A DNA stretch of 64,000 bases from assembly GCF_002878395.1 (NCBI RefSeq), contig NC_061120.1, forward strand, positions 99,555,751 to 99,619,750, given 5' to 3'. The DNA comes from Capsicum annuum. Taxonomy: Eukaryota > Streptophyta > Magnoliopsida > Solanales > Solanaceae. How positions within the stretch are numbered: position 1 is the stretch's first letter; every line of letters begins with the position of its first letter. The translations under genes and the position numbers were made by a program. The notes beneath the pieces are model-generated. The model ran no database searches, was not told where the DNA came from, and saw only the letters and a list, made by a program, of their open reading frames with translations. Below, piece after piece: positions 63,275 through 64,000 of this stretch.

Positions 63275-63624
63275 GTATGTATGTGTGTGTGTGTGTGCGC
63301 GCGTGCGCGCATCTGTGTTCTTAAATACTACTCTCAGTAGTAATTGTTACAGATTGTACATGAGATATTTTTGTCTCAGGAAGTTCTCAAACCAAGGTGG
63401 TAACCATAAGACACCATATTTGGCAGAAACAACAAAATAGCACCTATCGTAACCACACCTTGTGTCAACAAGAAGAAACACGTATTCAGAGAATATAAAG
63501 ATGCATACTGAATTAAGGCAGTAACCGTTTGACTCACAAAAGTAGCTCTCTCTTTTATGTTCAAACCATCATCCATCCCTGTGACTTGAAGGTACATCAA
63601 TCTGTGATCCATAAACAGCTTTCA
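7093..63624 (-). CDS. MSH5: MSH5, meiotic MutS homologue (25 exons visible; both ends outside the window)
   Basis: The gene encodes the MSH5 subunit of the MSH4-MSH5 heterodimer, a nuclear ATPase that stabilises recombination intermediates for class I crossovers. The joined exons read colinearly with plant MSH5: [13 protein letters not shown], then [88 protein letters not shown] and [14 protein letters not shown]. The ATPase region has Walker A GPNYSGKS, then [11 protein letters not shown] and Walker [12 protein letters not shown]. Exons (minus strand, 5' to 3'): 63538-63624, 59214-59368, 58977-59078, 58878-58905, 58743-58774, 58596-58653, 58291-58377, 57812-57868, 57103-57204, 56967-57011, 56294-56371, 56137-56187, 55963-56044, 34243-34316, 34057-34156, 33679-33775, 33516-33605, 33344-33408, 33193-33251, 24579-24655, 24137-24223, 9978-10039, 9562-9623, 7280-7333, 7093-7178. 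Phases match at every junction and there is no internal stop, so the gene is probably functional. The start codon, promoter, first ~100 codons and C-terminal dimerisation region are not in the window. Confidence 0.96.
7280..7333 (-). CDS. MSH5: MSH5 exon 24
   Basis: 54 bp encoding [18 protein letters not shown], the conserved CTH-TE switch strand of MutS ATPases. The acceptor is TTGCAG and the donor GTAGTA. The preceding intron (7334-9561) carries RTE-1. Confidence 0.95.
7334..7964. other. MSH5 intron sequence before RTE-1
   Basis: No exon or element recognised. Short open frames here show no family resemblance. Confidence 0.55.
7965..9322 (+). mobile_element. RTE-1: 5'-truncated RTE-type LINE
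   Basis: It starts within the reverse transcriptase ([26 protein letters not shown]) and continues through the catalytic [10 protein letters not shown] (about 8142-8171). It then runs through the RTE C-terminal region ([53 protein letters not shown]). The 3' untranslated part ends in (TTG)n at 9309-9322, the tail type of plant RTE elements. Stops and frameshifts make it a pseudogene. It lies antisense to MSH5. Confidence 0.9.
9324..9561. other. MSH5 intron sequence
   Basis: Short intron remainder between RTE-1 and exon 23; nothing else recognised. Confidence 0.55.
9562..9623 (-). CDS. MSH5: MSH5 exon 23
   Basis: 62 bp encoding (E)[19 protein letters not shown] and then PK. The acceptor is CTTTCAG and the donor GTCTGG. 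It ends in phase 0. Confidence 0.95.
9624..9977. other. MSH5 intron between exons 22 and 23
   Basis: 354-bp intron without recognisable repeats and of a size normal for the gene. Confidence 0.8.
9978..10039 (-). CDS. MSH5: MSH5 exon 22 (Walker B)
   Basis: 62 bp encoding (R)[24 protein letters not shown] is Walker B and FGKGT the following MutS signature. The acceptor is TTTCAG, only 21 bp from the edge of copia-1, and the donor is GTTGGT. Confidence 0.97.
10060..10287 (-). repeat. 3' LTR of copia-1 (228 bp)
   Basis: On the minus strand it runs from TGTTGATTTGTGAATATTTA to TTCTGACA-type ends. It is closely similar to the copia-2 LTRs. The polypurine tract GAGAGGGAG lies just inside (10288-10300). 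Confidence 0.9.
10288..14698 (-). pseudogene. Copia-1 gag-pol remnant
   Basis: Reading down the minus strand: gag start ([17 protein letters not shown]) near 14500, gag body 13680-14139, protease core SGASDHMT near 13540, integrase 12330-13320, and reverse transcriptase from 11999 with [22 protein letters not shown] continues through [17 protein letters not shown] and [14 protein letters not shown] (about 11210-11240), then RNase H near 10300-10740 ([34 protein letters not shown]). Frameshifts and stops break it throughout. The active-site YVDD is kept. Confidence 0.9.
14716..14832 (-). repeat. 5' LTR of copia-1, R-proximal piece
   Basis: It begins next to the PBS and matches the distal half of the 3' LTR. 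It breaks off at GCAGATATGAGAATCAA (14816-14832), which is repeated at 23836-23852, where the LTR resumes. Confidence 0.9.
14833..17497 (+). pseudogene. L1 LINE 5' part: ORF1 and ORF2 endonuclease remnant
   Basis: ORF1 remnants at 15183-15797 ([37 protein letters not shown]) and 16087-16896 resemble the nucleic-acid-binding ORF1 of plant L1. ORF2 starts at the ATG at 17031 ([18 protein letters not shown]). Its apurinic-type endonuclease is recognisable from [11 protein letters not shown] and TGVYAPNYR. Frameshifts after 17380 lead into a short [13 protein letters not shown] segment and then an abrupt change to copia sequence. Confidence 0.85.
17498..18412 (+). pseudogene. Copia RT / RNase H fragment of another lineage, fused to L1
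   Basis: It reads [36 protein letters not shown] (YVDD intact), [40 protein letters not shown] and, after a stop, [16 protein letters not shown] and [12 protein letters not shown]. It ends at CDNQAALHI. No gag, protease, integrase or LTR flanks it. It begins mid-RT at the point where the L1 endonuclease ends. Its sequence differs clearly from copia-1, -2 and -3. Confidence 0.88.
18413..20096. other. AT-rich unclassified DNA inside the 9-kb insertion
   Basis: No open frame of substance and no recognised element. It could be the 3' remainder of the copia-bearing insertion or captured genomic DNA. Confidence 0.4.
20255..21037. mobile_element. hAT-type MITE inside RTE-2
   Basis: 783 bp, ends TAGCGGTGTGCA and TGCGCACCCCTA-like (complementary), with an 8-bp target duplication GTGGAGGA (20247-20254, 21038-21045). 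Terminal regions are full of CGGTTCGGTT / AACCGAACCG motifs in inverted orientation. Removing it restores the RTE-2 reading. It contains a (TA)n microsatellite. Confidence 0.88.
20665..20714. repeat. (TA)25 microsatellite
   Basis: Uninterrupted TA dinucleotides inside the hAT MITE. Confidence 0.95.
22588..23824. other. Unclassified DNA before the L1 poly(A)
   Basis: No coding region recognised on either strand. The last bases before the poly(A) presumably represent the L1 3' end. One part (about 22970-23120) looks like non-coding retroelement leader sequence, which is a weak impression only. Confidence 0.4.
23853..23908 (-). repeat. 5' LTR of copia-1, outer piece (shortened)
   Basis: It continues the LTR after the repeated 17-bp target and ends ATCAACA next to ACATG, the target duplication of copia-1. 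About 60 bp present in the 3' LTR are missing here. Confidence 0.85.
24137..24223 (-). CDS. MSH5: MSH5 exon 21
   Basis: 87 bp encoding (R)[17 protein letters not shown] and then [15 protein letters not shown](I)D is the conserved MutS ATPase motif N-terminal to Walker B. The acceptor is AAGCAG and the donor GTATGC. The following intron (10040-24136, 14,097 bp) is filled by copia-1 and its nested insertions. Confidence 0.97.
24268..24586. repeat. MSH5: Intronic tandem duplication that copies the exon-20 donor site
   Basis: Two adjacent copies of about 160 bp (24268-24423 and 24428-24586) share TGACCTAAAATATAA, CAACGCAAAGT, GGTGCTGCAT and GAAACCTGTCAGT. The last motif is the exon-20 3' edge with its GT donor read on the minus strand (true site near 24578, copy near 24415). 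The duplicate donor lies downstream in the intron and lacks the rest of the exon. Confidence 0.88.
24579..24655 (-). CDS. MSH5: MSH5 exon 20
   Basis: 77 bp encoding [20 protein letters not shown] and then VGLTD. The acceptor is CTTTTAG and the donor GTTTCC. The 3' edge of this exon and its donor are duplicated in the following intron (see the tandem repeat at 24268-24586). Confidence 0.97.
24958..25158 (+). mobile_element. Solanaceae-type tRNA-derived SINE
   Basis: It starts GCTCTAGTGGTTCAATG with an A-box-like start, has the B-box-like GGTTCAATTCC, and ends CACTACGGTTATCAAAATAAA. A 10-bp target duplication AACATCTTGC flanks it (24948-24957, 25159-25168). Its length of 201 bp suits the class. 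Confidence 0.82.
25461..25960 (-). repeat. Unclassified repeat with tRNA-like motif
   Basis: On the minus strand a B-box-like GGTTCGAATC (about 25855-25865) follows GGTCATAGAGCAGG, and similar AT-rich strings (ATATTTATTTACTTAATT near 25748 and ATATTTTTATTTAGTTAATT near 25945) flank the core. It may be a SINE or a TRIM-like element; I cannot decide. Confidence 0.4.
26042..26179 (-). mobile_element. Au-type SINE, 5'-truncated
   Basis: The minus strand reads from the region before the B box (GGGTTCAAGC) through the typical Au body (ATGCAAGGTAAGACTGCGTA, GCGCATAGCGGTAGCTTTAG, GGGCTGTCC) into a poly(A) tract. The 15-bp target duplication ACCTAGTTTTCCAAT (26027-26041, 26180-26194) is perfect. Confidence 0.9.
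26467..26691 (+). repeat. 5' LTR of copia-2
   Basis: Starts at TGTTGATT after CCCAT and ends CTTACA before the PBS. Confidence 0.95.
26692..26706 (+). promoter_or_regulatory. Primer-binding site of copia-2
   Basis: TGGTATCAAAGCAGC, one base away from the usual initiator-Met complement TGGTATCAGAGC. Confidence 0.85.
26728..31117 (+). pseudogene. Copia-2 gag-pol polyprotein remnant
   Basis: Gag begins near 26728 ([19 protein letters not shown]) and continues at 27208-27423. A broken protease core (S-R-A-S-D-H-M-T, for the usual D-S-G-A-S-D-H-M-T) is near 27852. Integrase spans about 28250-28760 ([32 protein letters not shown]). Reverse transcriptase runs 29640-30360 ([47 protein letters not shown], where the second catalytic aspartate is N). 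RNase H ends at 31117 ([42 protein letters not shown]). Stops at 27421, 28676, 28996, 29758 and elsewhere break it. Confidence 0.93.
31125..31344 (+). repeat. 3' LTR of copia-2
   Basis: Follows the polypurine tract and ends CTTACA before CCCAT. It is about 5 bp shorter than the 5' LTR because of small indels. Confidence 0.95.
31350..32029. other. MSH5 intron sequence after copia-2
   Basis: AT-rich with no recognised gene. The string near 31790-31930 (TGTAACAGACAAGG ... CCTAAGGGGGAATGTG) looks like a remnant of LTR retroelement termini, which I rate as weak. Confidence 0.45.
32030..33030 (+). mobile_element. RTE-5: old, strongly decayed RTE LINE 3' end
   Basis: Scattered matches to the RTE C-terminal region occur in several frames: an R-L-N-V-C-G-V-like start, [12 protein letters not shown], then a segment corresponding to R-W-F-G-H, then [16 protein letters not shown]. 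The end GGAATTGAGGCCCTAGTTGTTG (as 32990-33015) is the usual RTE terminus. An Au SINE (32165-32349) splits it. Confidence 0.75.
32165..32349 (-). mobile_element. Au-type SINE, full length, inside RTE-5
   Basis: The minus strand starts GGGGAGCCTTGGAGTATC, has B box GGTTCAAGCC, body GCAAGGTAAGGCTGCGCAC, end GGGCTGCCC and then poly(A). The 20-bp target duplication TTCAAATACCTAAGATTGAT (32145-32164 and 32350-32369) is perfect. Confidence 0.95.
33193..33251 (-). CDS. MSH5: MSH5 exon 19 (Walker A)
   Basis: 59 bp encoding (G)[19 protein letters not shown]. The P-loop GPNYSGKS binds ATP phosphates, and the tyrosine form is typical of plant MSH5. The acceptor is TCCAG and the donor GTAGAA. The next intron (24656-33192, 8,537 bp) carries copia-2. 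Confidence 0.98.
33344..33408 (-). CDS. MSH5: MSH5 exon 18
   Basis: 65 bp encoding (R)[18 protein letters not shown] and then SHE. The acceptor is TTTACAG and the donor GTATAG. Confidence 0.96.
33516..33605 (-). CDS. MSH5: MSH5 exon 17
   Basis: 90 bp encoding (C)[17 protein letters not shown] and then [12 protein letters not shown]. The acceptor is GCGTAG and the donor GTAAGA. NNYVRP and DIR-GRH are the invariant approach to the ATPase domain. Confidence 0.97.
33679..33775 (-). CDS. MSH5: MSH5 exon 16
   Basis: 97 bp encoding (D)[17 protein letters not shown] and then [14 protein letters not shown]. The acceptor is TTGAAG and the donor GTGAGC. Confidence 0.96.
33779..34056. other. MSH5 intron between exons 15 and 16
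   Basis: Ordinary intron with no recognised repeat. Confidence 0.7.
34057..34156 (-). CDS. MSH5: MSH5 exon 15
   Basis: 100 bp encoding [19 protein letters not shown] and then [14 protein letters not shown]. The acceptor is GTCTAG and the donor GTATTC. It ends in phase 1. Confidence 0.96.
34243..34316 (-). CDS. MSH5: MSH5 exon 14
   Basis: 74 bp encoding (G)[17 protein letters not shown] and then LQDYEFA. The acceptor is CTTACAG and the donor GTATGT. It completes the glycine codon begun in exon 13 across the 21.6-kb intron. Confidence 0.96.
34600..38620 (+). pseudogene. Copia-3 gag-pol remnant
   Basis: Gag (34600-35380) ends with two CCHC knuckles in tandem, [14 protein letters not shown] and [14 protein letters not shown]. 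Protease has [12 protein letters not shown] (35587). Integrase has IHSDVWG (36150), [34 protein letters not shown] and the GCICFVH / [14 protein letters not shown] tail. Reverse transcriptase has [20 protein letters not shown] and [15 protein letters not shown], where YVDD has become YVNG, so the catalytic aspartates are lost. RNase H (38150-38420) has [18 protein letters not shown] and [12 protein letters not shown]. Stops at 36173, 37145, 37736, 37967 and 38423 break the frame. Confidence 0.93.
38639..38975 (+). repeat. 3' LTR of copia-3 (about 337 bp)
   Basis: Begins TGTTAGGATAATAG after the polypurine tract. The end is placed at AAATTGACA by comparison with the 5' LTR stump. If the following AGCATAACA belonged to it the end would be 38984. 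Confidence 0.8.
39017..42612 (+). pseudogene. Gypsy-2 gag-pol remnant, 5' part (gag to integrase core)
   Basis: Gag (39017-39700) includes [20 protein letters not shown] and [14 protein letters not shown] retroviral-type knuckle [14 protein letters not shown] lies at about 39896-39940. Protease has [11 protein letters not shown] (40175-40210) and DIVLGNDWM. Reverse transcriptase (40660-41330) has [10 protein letters not shown] with catalytic FDD. RNase H (41560-41930) has [19 protein letters not shown] and [14 protein letters not shown]. Integrase core begins near 42346 ([43 protein letters not shown]) and stops where gypsy-3 enters. Frameshifts and stops are frequent. Confidence 0.92.
42618..42943 (-). 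repeat. 3' LTR of gypsy-3 (326 bp)
   Basis: It has an extra 12-bp tandem unit (CTAAGTCATCAG, near 42912-42923) absent from the other LTR. Confidence 0.93.
42889..46752 (-). pseudogene. Gypsy-3 pol and distal gag
   Basis: Reading down the minus strand: gag distal part [19 protein letters not shown] (46690-46750). A damaged zinc knuckle [14 protein letters not shown] is near 46460-46510. Protease has [20 protein letters not shown]. Reverse transcriptase (44956-45741) has [33 protein letters not shown] and [13 protein letters not shown]. RNase H (44521-44901) has [17 protein letters not shown] and [14 protein letters not shown]. Integrase has the HHCC finger ([17 protein letters not shown] ... 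[10 protein letters not shown]), then [26 protein letters not shown] and [18 protein letters not shown] chromodomain-like C-terminus ([19 protein letters not shown]) ends within the LTR. Long open stretches (261, 149, 127 codons) suggest this is one of the younger elements, although stops remain. Confidence 0.94.
46758..47503 (+). repeat. 5' LTR of the non-autonomous element
   Basis: A TATA box CTATAAATAG (46959-46968) lies about 200 bp into the LTR, with transcription presumably starting some 30 bp later. The LTR end GTATCA abuts the PBS. Confidence 0.93.
46960..46967 (+). promoter_or_regulatory. TATA box of the LTR promoter (second copy at 50001-50008)
   Basis: TATAAATA in both LTR copies at the same relative position. 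Confidence 0.7.
47506..47517 (+). promoter_or_regulatory. Primer-binding site of the non-autonomous element
   Basis: TGGTATCAGAGC is an exact match to the initiator-Met tRNA 3' complement, two bases after the LTR end. Confidence 0.93.
48662..49403 (+). pseudogene. Gag-like frame of the non-autonomous element (unknown family)
   Basis: Starts [20 protein letters not shown] followed by a charged, probably coiled-coil stretch ([17 protein letters not shown]). It stops at 49026. A second frame (about 49020-49403) continues smoothly in character ([35 protein letters not shown]), which suggests one frameshift in an originally longer frame. There is no zinc knuckle and no enzymatic motif. I do not recognise the family. 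A role in packaging with a partner element's enzymes is inference. Confidence 0.6.
49798..50544 (+). repeat. 3' LTR of the non-autonomous element
   Basis: Nearly identical to the 5' LTR over its whole length, with only scattered substitutions visible. Confidence 0.93.
50550..51292 (-). pseudogene. Gypsy-3 gag, N-terminal part
   Basis: From the PBS inward: [20 protein letters not shown], then a linker, then [20 protein letters not shown] and [17 protein letters not shown], the retrotransposon gag fold region. It is cut at TTAGG by the non-autonomous element and continues at 46752. Confidence 0.9.
51310..51623 (-). repeat. 5' LTR of gypsy-3 (314 bp)
   Basis: Matches 42618-42943 except for the 12-bp unit and a few substitutions. 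Confidence 0.93.
51629..52481 (+). pseudogene. Gypsy-2 integrase C-terminal part and chromodomain-like tail
   Basis: Resumes the integrase after gypsy-3 (Y-H-P-Q-S-D-G-Q-like region decayed near 51670-51700, then [13 protein letters not shown]). It continues with a K-L-Q-P-Y-R-Q-like segment and ends with [20 protein letters not shown], the chromodomain-like end. Stops are scattered. Confidence 0.85.
52445..52922 (+). repeat. 3' LTR of gypsy-2 (478 bp)
   Basis: TGTTATGATCCC to GACCATAACA. It contains a pyrimidine-rich stretch CTCTCTCCTTCTCTCTCTCT (52680-52699). Confidence 0.8.
53221..53262 (-). repeat. Fragment of a TRIM LTR
   Basis: AGGATTGCCCAAG and CATATAAGGAGACC match the TRIM repeats at 5218-5558. 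Only part of one LTR is present. Confidence 0.6.
53571..53758. repeat. Tandem duplication of about 105 bp
   Basis: ATGTTATTCAATTTGGGA, AAGGTTTGCACT and TTTTTATGATGTGATTTA recur with a spacing of about 105 bp (copies near 53577-53673 and 53682-53758). Confidence 0.85.
54370..54384 (+). promoter_or_regulatory. TATA box of copia-5 LTR
   Basis: TCTATAAATAGGG, repeated at the corresponding place of the second LTR (about 55251-55263). Confidence 0.6.
54581..54719. repeat. Minisatellite A, three units of about 46 bp
   Basis: Units built on CTCATRTYTAATTTGTRTAG, CATGCATCTTCC and CGGACTACTTT. The third unit is more diverged. Confidence 0.85.
54739..54865. repeat. Minisatellite B, two and a half units of about 50 bp
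   Basis: Units built on GGGTCGTGCCATCATTCC and ATAATTTCTCTTTTTCAA. It follows minisatellite A directly. Confidence 0.85.
55736..55962. other. MSH5 intron sequence next to exon 13
   Basis: Original intron DNA between copia-4 and exon 13; no other feature seen. Confidence 0.6.
55963..56044 (-). CDS. MSH5: MSH5 exon 13
   Basis: 82 bp encoding [17 protein letters not shown] and then [10 protein letters not shown], ending in phase 1 within the G of IGYL. The donor is GTCTGT. The next exon lies 21,646 bp away, past the largest nested retrotransposon block of the window. Confidence 0.95.
56137..56187 (-). CDS. MSH5: MSH5 exon 12
   Basis: 51 bp encoding [17 protein letters not shown]. The acceptor is GTCTAG and the donor GTTCTC. 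Confidence 0.96.
56294..56371 (-). CDS. MSH5: MSH5 exon 11
   Basis: 78 bp encoding [20 protein letters not shown] and then EGFCDE. The acceptor is GTGCAG and the donor GTAGGA. Confidence 0.96.
56967..57011 (-). CDS. MSH5: MSH5 exon 10
   Basis: 45 bp encoding [15 protein letters not shown]. The acceptor is ATGCAG and the donor GTTAGT. It joins in phase 0 to exon 11 (VIGIIDV), as in plant MSH5. Confidence 0.94.
57103..57204 (-). CDS. MSH5: MSH5 exon 9
   Basis: 102 bp (34 codons) encoding [18 protein letters not shown] and then [16 protein letters not shown]. The acceptor is ATGCAG and the donor GTATCA. Confidence 0.95.
57812..57868 (-). CDS. MSH5: MSH5 exon 8
   Basis: 57 bp (19 codons) encoding [19 protein letters not shown]. 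The acceptor is CTGCAG and the donor GTAGAT. Confidence 0.94.
58291..58377 (-). CDS. MSH5: MSH5 exon 7
   Basis: 87 bp (29 codons, phase 0 both ends) encoding [20 protein letters not shown] and then VKDIPRILK. The acceptor is TTGAAG and the donor GTTCAT. Confidence 0.95.
58596..58653 (-). CDS. MSH5: MSH5 exon 6
   Basis: 58 bp encoding [19 protein letters not shown]. The acceptor is CATCAG and the donor GTATCC. It ends in phase 0. Confidence 0.95.
58743..58774 (-). CDS. MSH5: MSH5 exon 5 (32-bp micro-exon)
   Basis: It encodes [11 protein letters not shown], the conserved motif preceding the RNWFLRP segment. The acceptor is TTCTCAG and the donor GTTAG. The final CG joins the G of exon 6 to give R-N-W. 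Confidence 0.95.
58878..58905 (-). CDS. MSH5: MSH5 exon 4 (28-bp micro-exon)
   Basis: It encodes (G)FSVFGMMNK between a TGCAG acceptor and a GTTTGAG donor. It is too short for an ORF search but is needed to join GRAKEG to [11 protein letters not shown] in frame. Confidence 0.93.
58977..59078 (-). CDS. MSH5: MSH5 exon 3
   Basis: 102 bp, acceptor TTTAAG, donor GTCAAT. It encodes [18 protein letters not shown] and then [16 protein letters not shown], one of the most conserved MSH5 stretches. Phases 2 in and 2 out agree with its neighbours. Confidence 0.96.
59214..59368 (-). CDS. MSH5: MSH5 exon 2
   Basis: 155 bp, acceptor TTGCAG, donor GTATCT, ending phase 2. It encodes [36 protein letters not shown] and then the stretch ending IDCICEISL. 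The preceding intron (59369-63537, 4,169 bp) holds two RTE LINEs. Confidence 0.97.
59369..60089. other. MSH5 intron sequence before the RTE block
   Basis: AT-rich intron with no element recognised. Confidence 0.55.
60090..62090 (+). mobile_element. RTE-4: decayed RTE LINE split by RTE-3
   Basis: The left part (60090-60490) has RTE C-terminal matches in broken frames ([29 protein letters not shown]). The right part from about 61858 (AGGGAACAATGGAAAAAAGATATC) ends near 62088 with GCCAACCCCAACTTGTTTAG followed by a TTGTTG-like tail, the common RTE 3' terminus. RTE-3 lies between in the opposite orientation. Confidence 0.75.
60491..61857 (-). mobile_element. RTE-3: 5'-truncated RTE LINE inside RTE-4
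   Basis: Two long frames cover the RT core ([69 protein letters not shown]) at 61372-61857 and the C-terminal region at 60827-61411 ([57 protein letters not shown]). The 3' end is a (TTG)n tail, seen as AACAACAACAAC at 60491. It is the best preserved RTE copy of the window and lies in the MSH5 sense orientation. Confidence 0.92.
62091..63235. other. MSH5 intron sequence
   Basis: No exon of MSH5 is expected here, because the flanking exons join in phase. Short open frames are not supported. Confidence 0.55.
63236..63310. repeat. Compound microsatellite (TA)n-(TATG)n-(TG)n-(CG)n
   Basis: An unbroken alternating purine-pyrimidine run. The frames predicted across it are artefacts. Confidence 0.95.
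63538..63624 (-). CDS. MSH5: MSH5 exon 1 of those visible (lever/connector-side N-terminal region)
   Basis: It encodes [20 protein letters not shown] followed by ATF, and ends at a GTGAGT donor. The 3' end is firm. The 5' end is doubtful: an in-frame TGA lies just upstream of the AAG used as acceptor, and the residues before HRL (LFMD) do not match the Q-A-W usual in plant MSH5. Either the acceptor differs or a small indel sits here. The exon before it was not found in the remaining 375 bases. Confidence 0.85.
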
Positions 63625-64000
63625 TAGTAAAATTATTCAAAAGGAAACACTGAGAAACAGGTCAATCCATCAAATCACAAAGCTAACCTATAAGTTGATG
63701 AAGCAAATTAGGAAAAAACAAATAATATGTGCATTGATTCCCTCTACCATGGTATTAATCTACCTATAGAACTCTATATGAAAGAGAAAAGACTTCAATT
63801 CGAAGGCTGCACCTCCTTTAAGAAAAATATAGAAATCCTACACTCCCCAATTATCCCCTACCAGATATGTTCTGAGATACTTTATTGTCCAAGGAACTAC
63901 TGAAAGGAGCATTGAGATAGTTTGTCACGTAGTACTTCTGTCAGCCAGGTACAAACATTTTTAATGGCATCCTAATCTCATATGATTTACCAGATAGCTA
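63625..64000. other. Sequence upstream of the first visible MSH5 exon
   Basis: It should be intron. I did not find the next upstream exon (expected to end in a Y-E-Q-like stretch). Confidence 0.5.

Noticed and set aside
63052..63440. Open frames on both strands near 63.2 kb
   Set aside because: They consist of the translated compound microsatellite (runs of Y-I or T-H) and have no independent support.

Overview
The window is plant nuclear DNA, almost certainly from a Solanaceae-type dicot. It is one long stretch of a single host gene, the meiotic MutS homologue MSH5 on the minus strand, whose introns are packed with retrotransposons. The family-level assignment is inference. It rests on GT-AG introns, Ty1/copia and Ty3/gypsy chromovirus elements, RTE-type LINEs with (TTG)n tails, L1 sequence, Au-type and Solanaceae-type SINEs, and a TRIM element.

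Host gene. I can place 25 consecutive MSH5 exons running from about 63.6 kb down to 7.1 kb. Nearly every junction has AG/GT splice signals, and reading phase is kept across all 24 internal junctions with no stop codon. They give 1,877 nt (about 625 codons). The first roughly 100 codons and the last 80 or so (after the exon ending FLYR) lie outside the window. The Walker A exon is at 33.2 kb and the Walker B exon at 10.0 kb. The MSH5 protein pairs with MSH4 (MutS-gamma) to stabilise crossover intermediates in meiosis.

Intron by intron, from low to high coordinates:
1-7.1 kb (last visible intron): the 3' half of a long-LTR gypsy element (gypsy-1, plus strand) whose LTR carries an intact 341-bp TRIM, then a 459-bp MULE-type MITE with a perfect 9-bp target duplication.
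7.3-9.6 kb: a 5'-truncated RTE LINE.
10.0-24.1 kb: copia-1 (minus strand). Its 5' LTR is split by a 9-kb insertion that starts as L1 and ends in poly(A) with a 17-bp target duplication. The insertion also holds a foreign copia RT/RNase H piece and a second RTE LINE, which itself carries a hAT-type MITE.
24.7-33.2 kb: a Solanaceae-type SINE, an Au-type SINE, copia-2 (plus strand, same family as copia-1, perfect 5-bp target duplication), and a decayed RTE with an Au SINE inside.
34.3-56.0 kb: a 21.6-kb intron with four nesting levels. A decayed copia (copia-4, carrying a small copia-5) was entered by gypsy-2, then by gypsy-3 within gypsy-2's integrase, then by a non-autonomous LTR element within gypsy-3's gag. 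Copia-3 abuts the damaged 5' end of gypsy-2.
59.4-63.5 kb: two RTE LINEs, one inside the other, in opposite orientations.

MSH5 is the only host gene seen. All element coding regions carry stops or frameshifts, so none looks autonomous. I found no tRNA or rRNA genes, no CRISPR and no prokaryotic features. Boundaries are read by eye from target duplications, TG/CA ends, primer-binding sites and polypurine tracts. Family names come from motif recognition, not from a database search.
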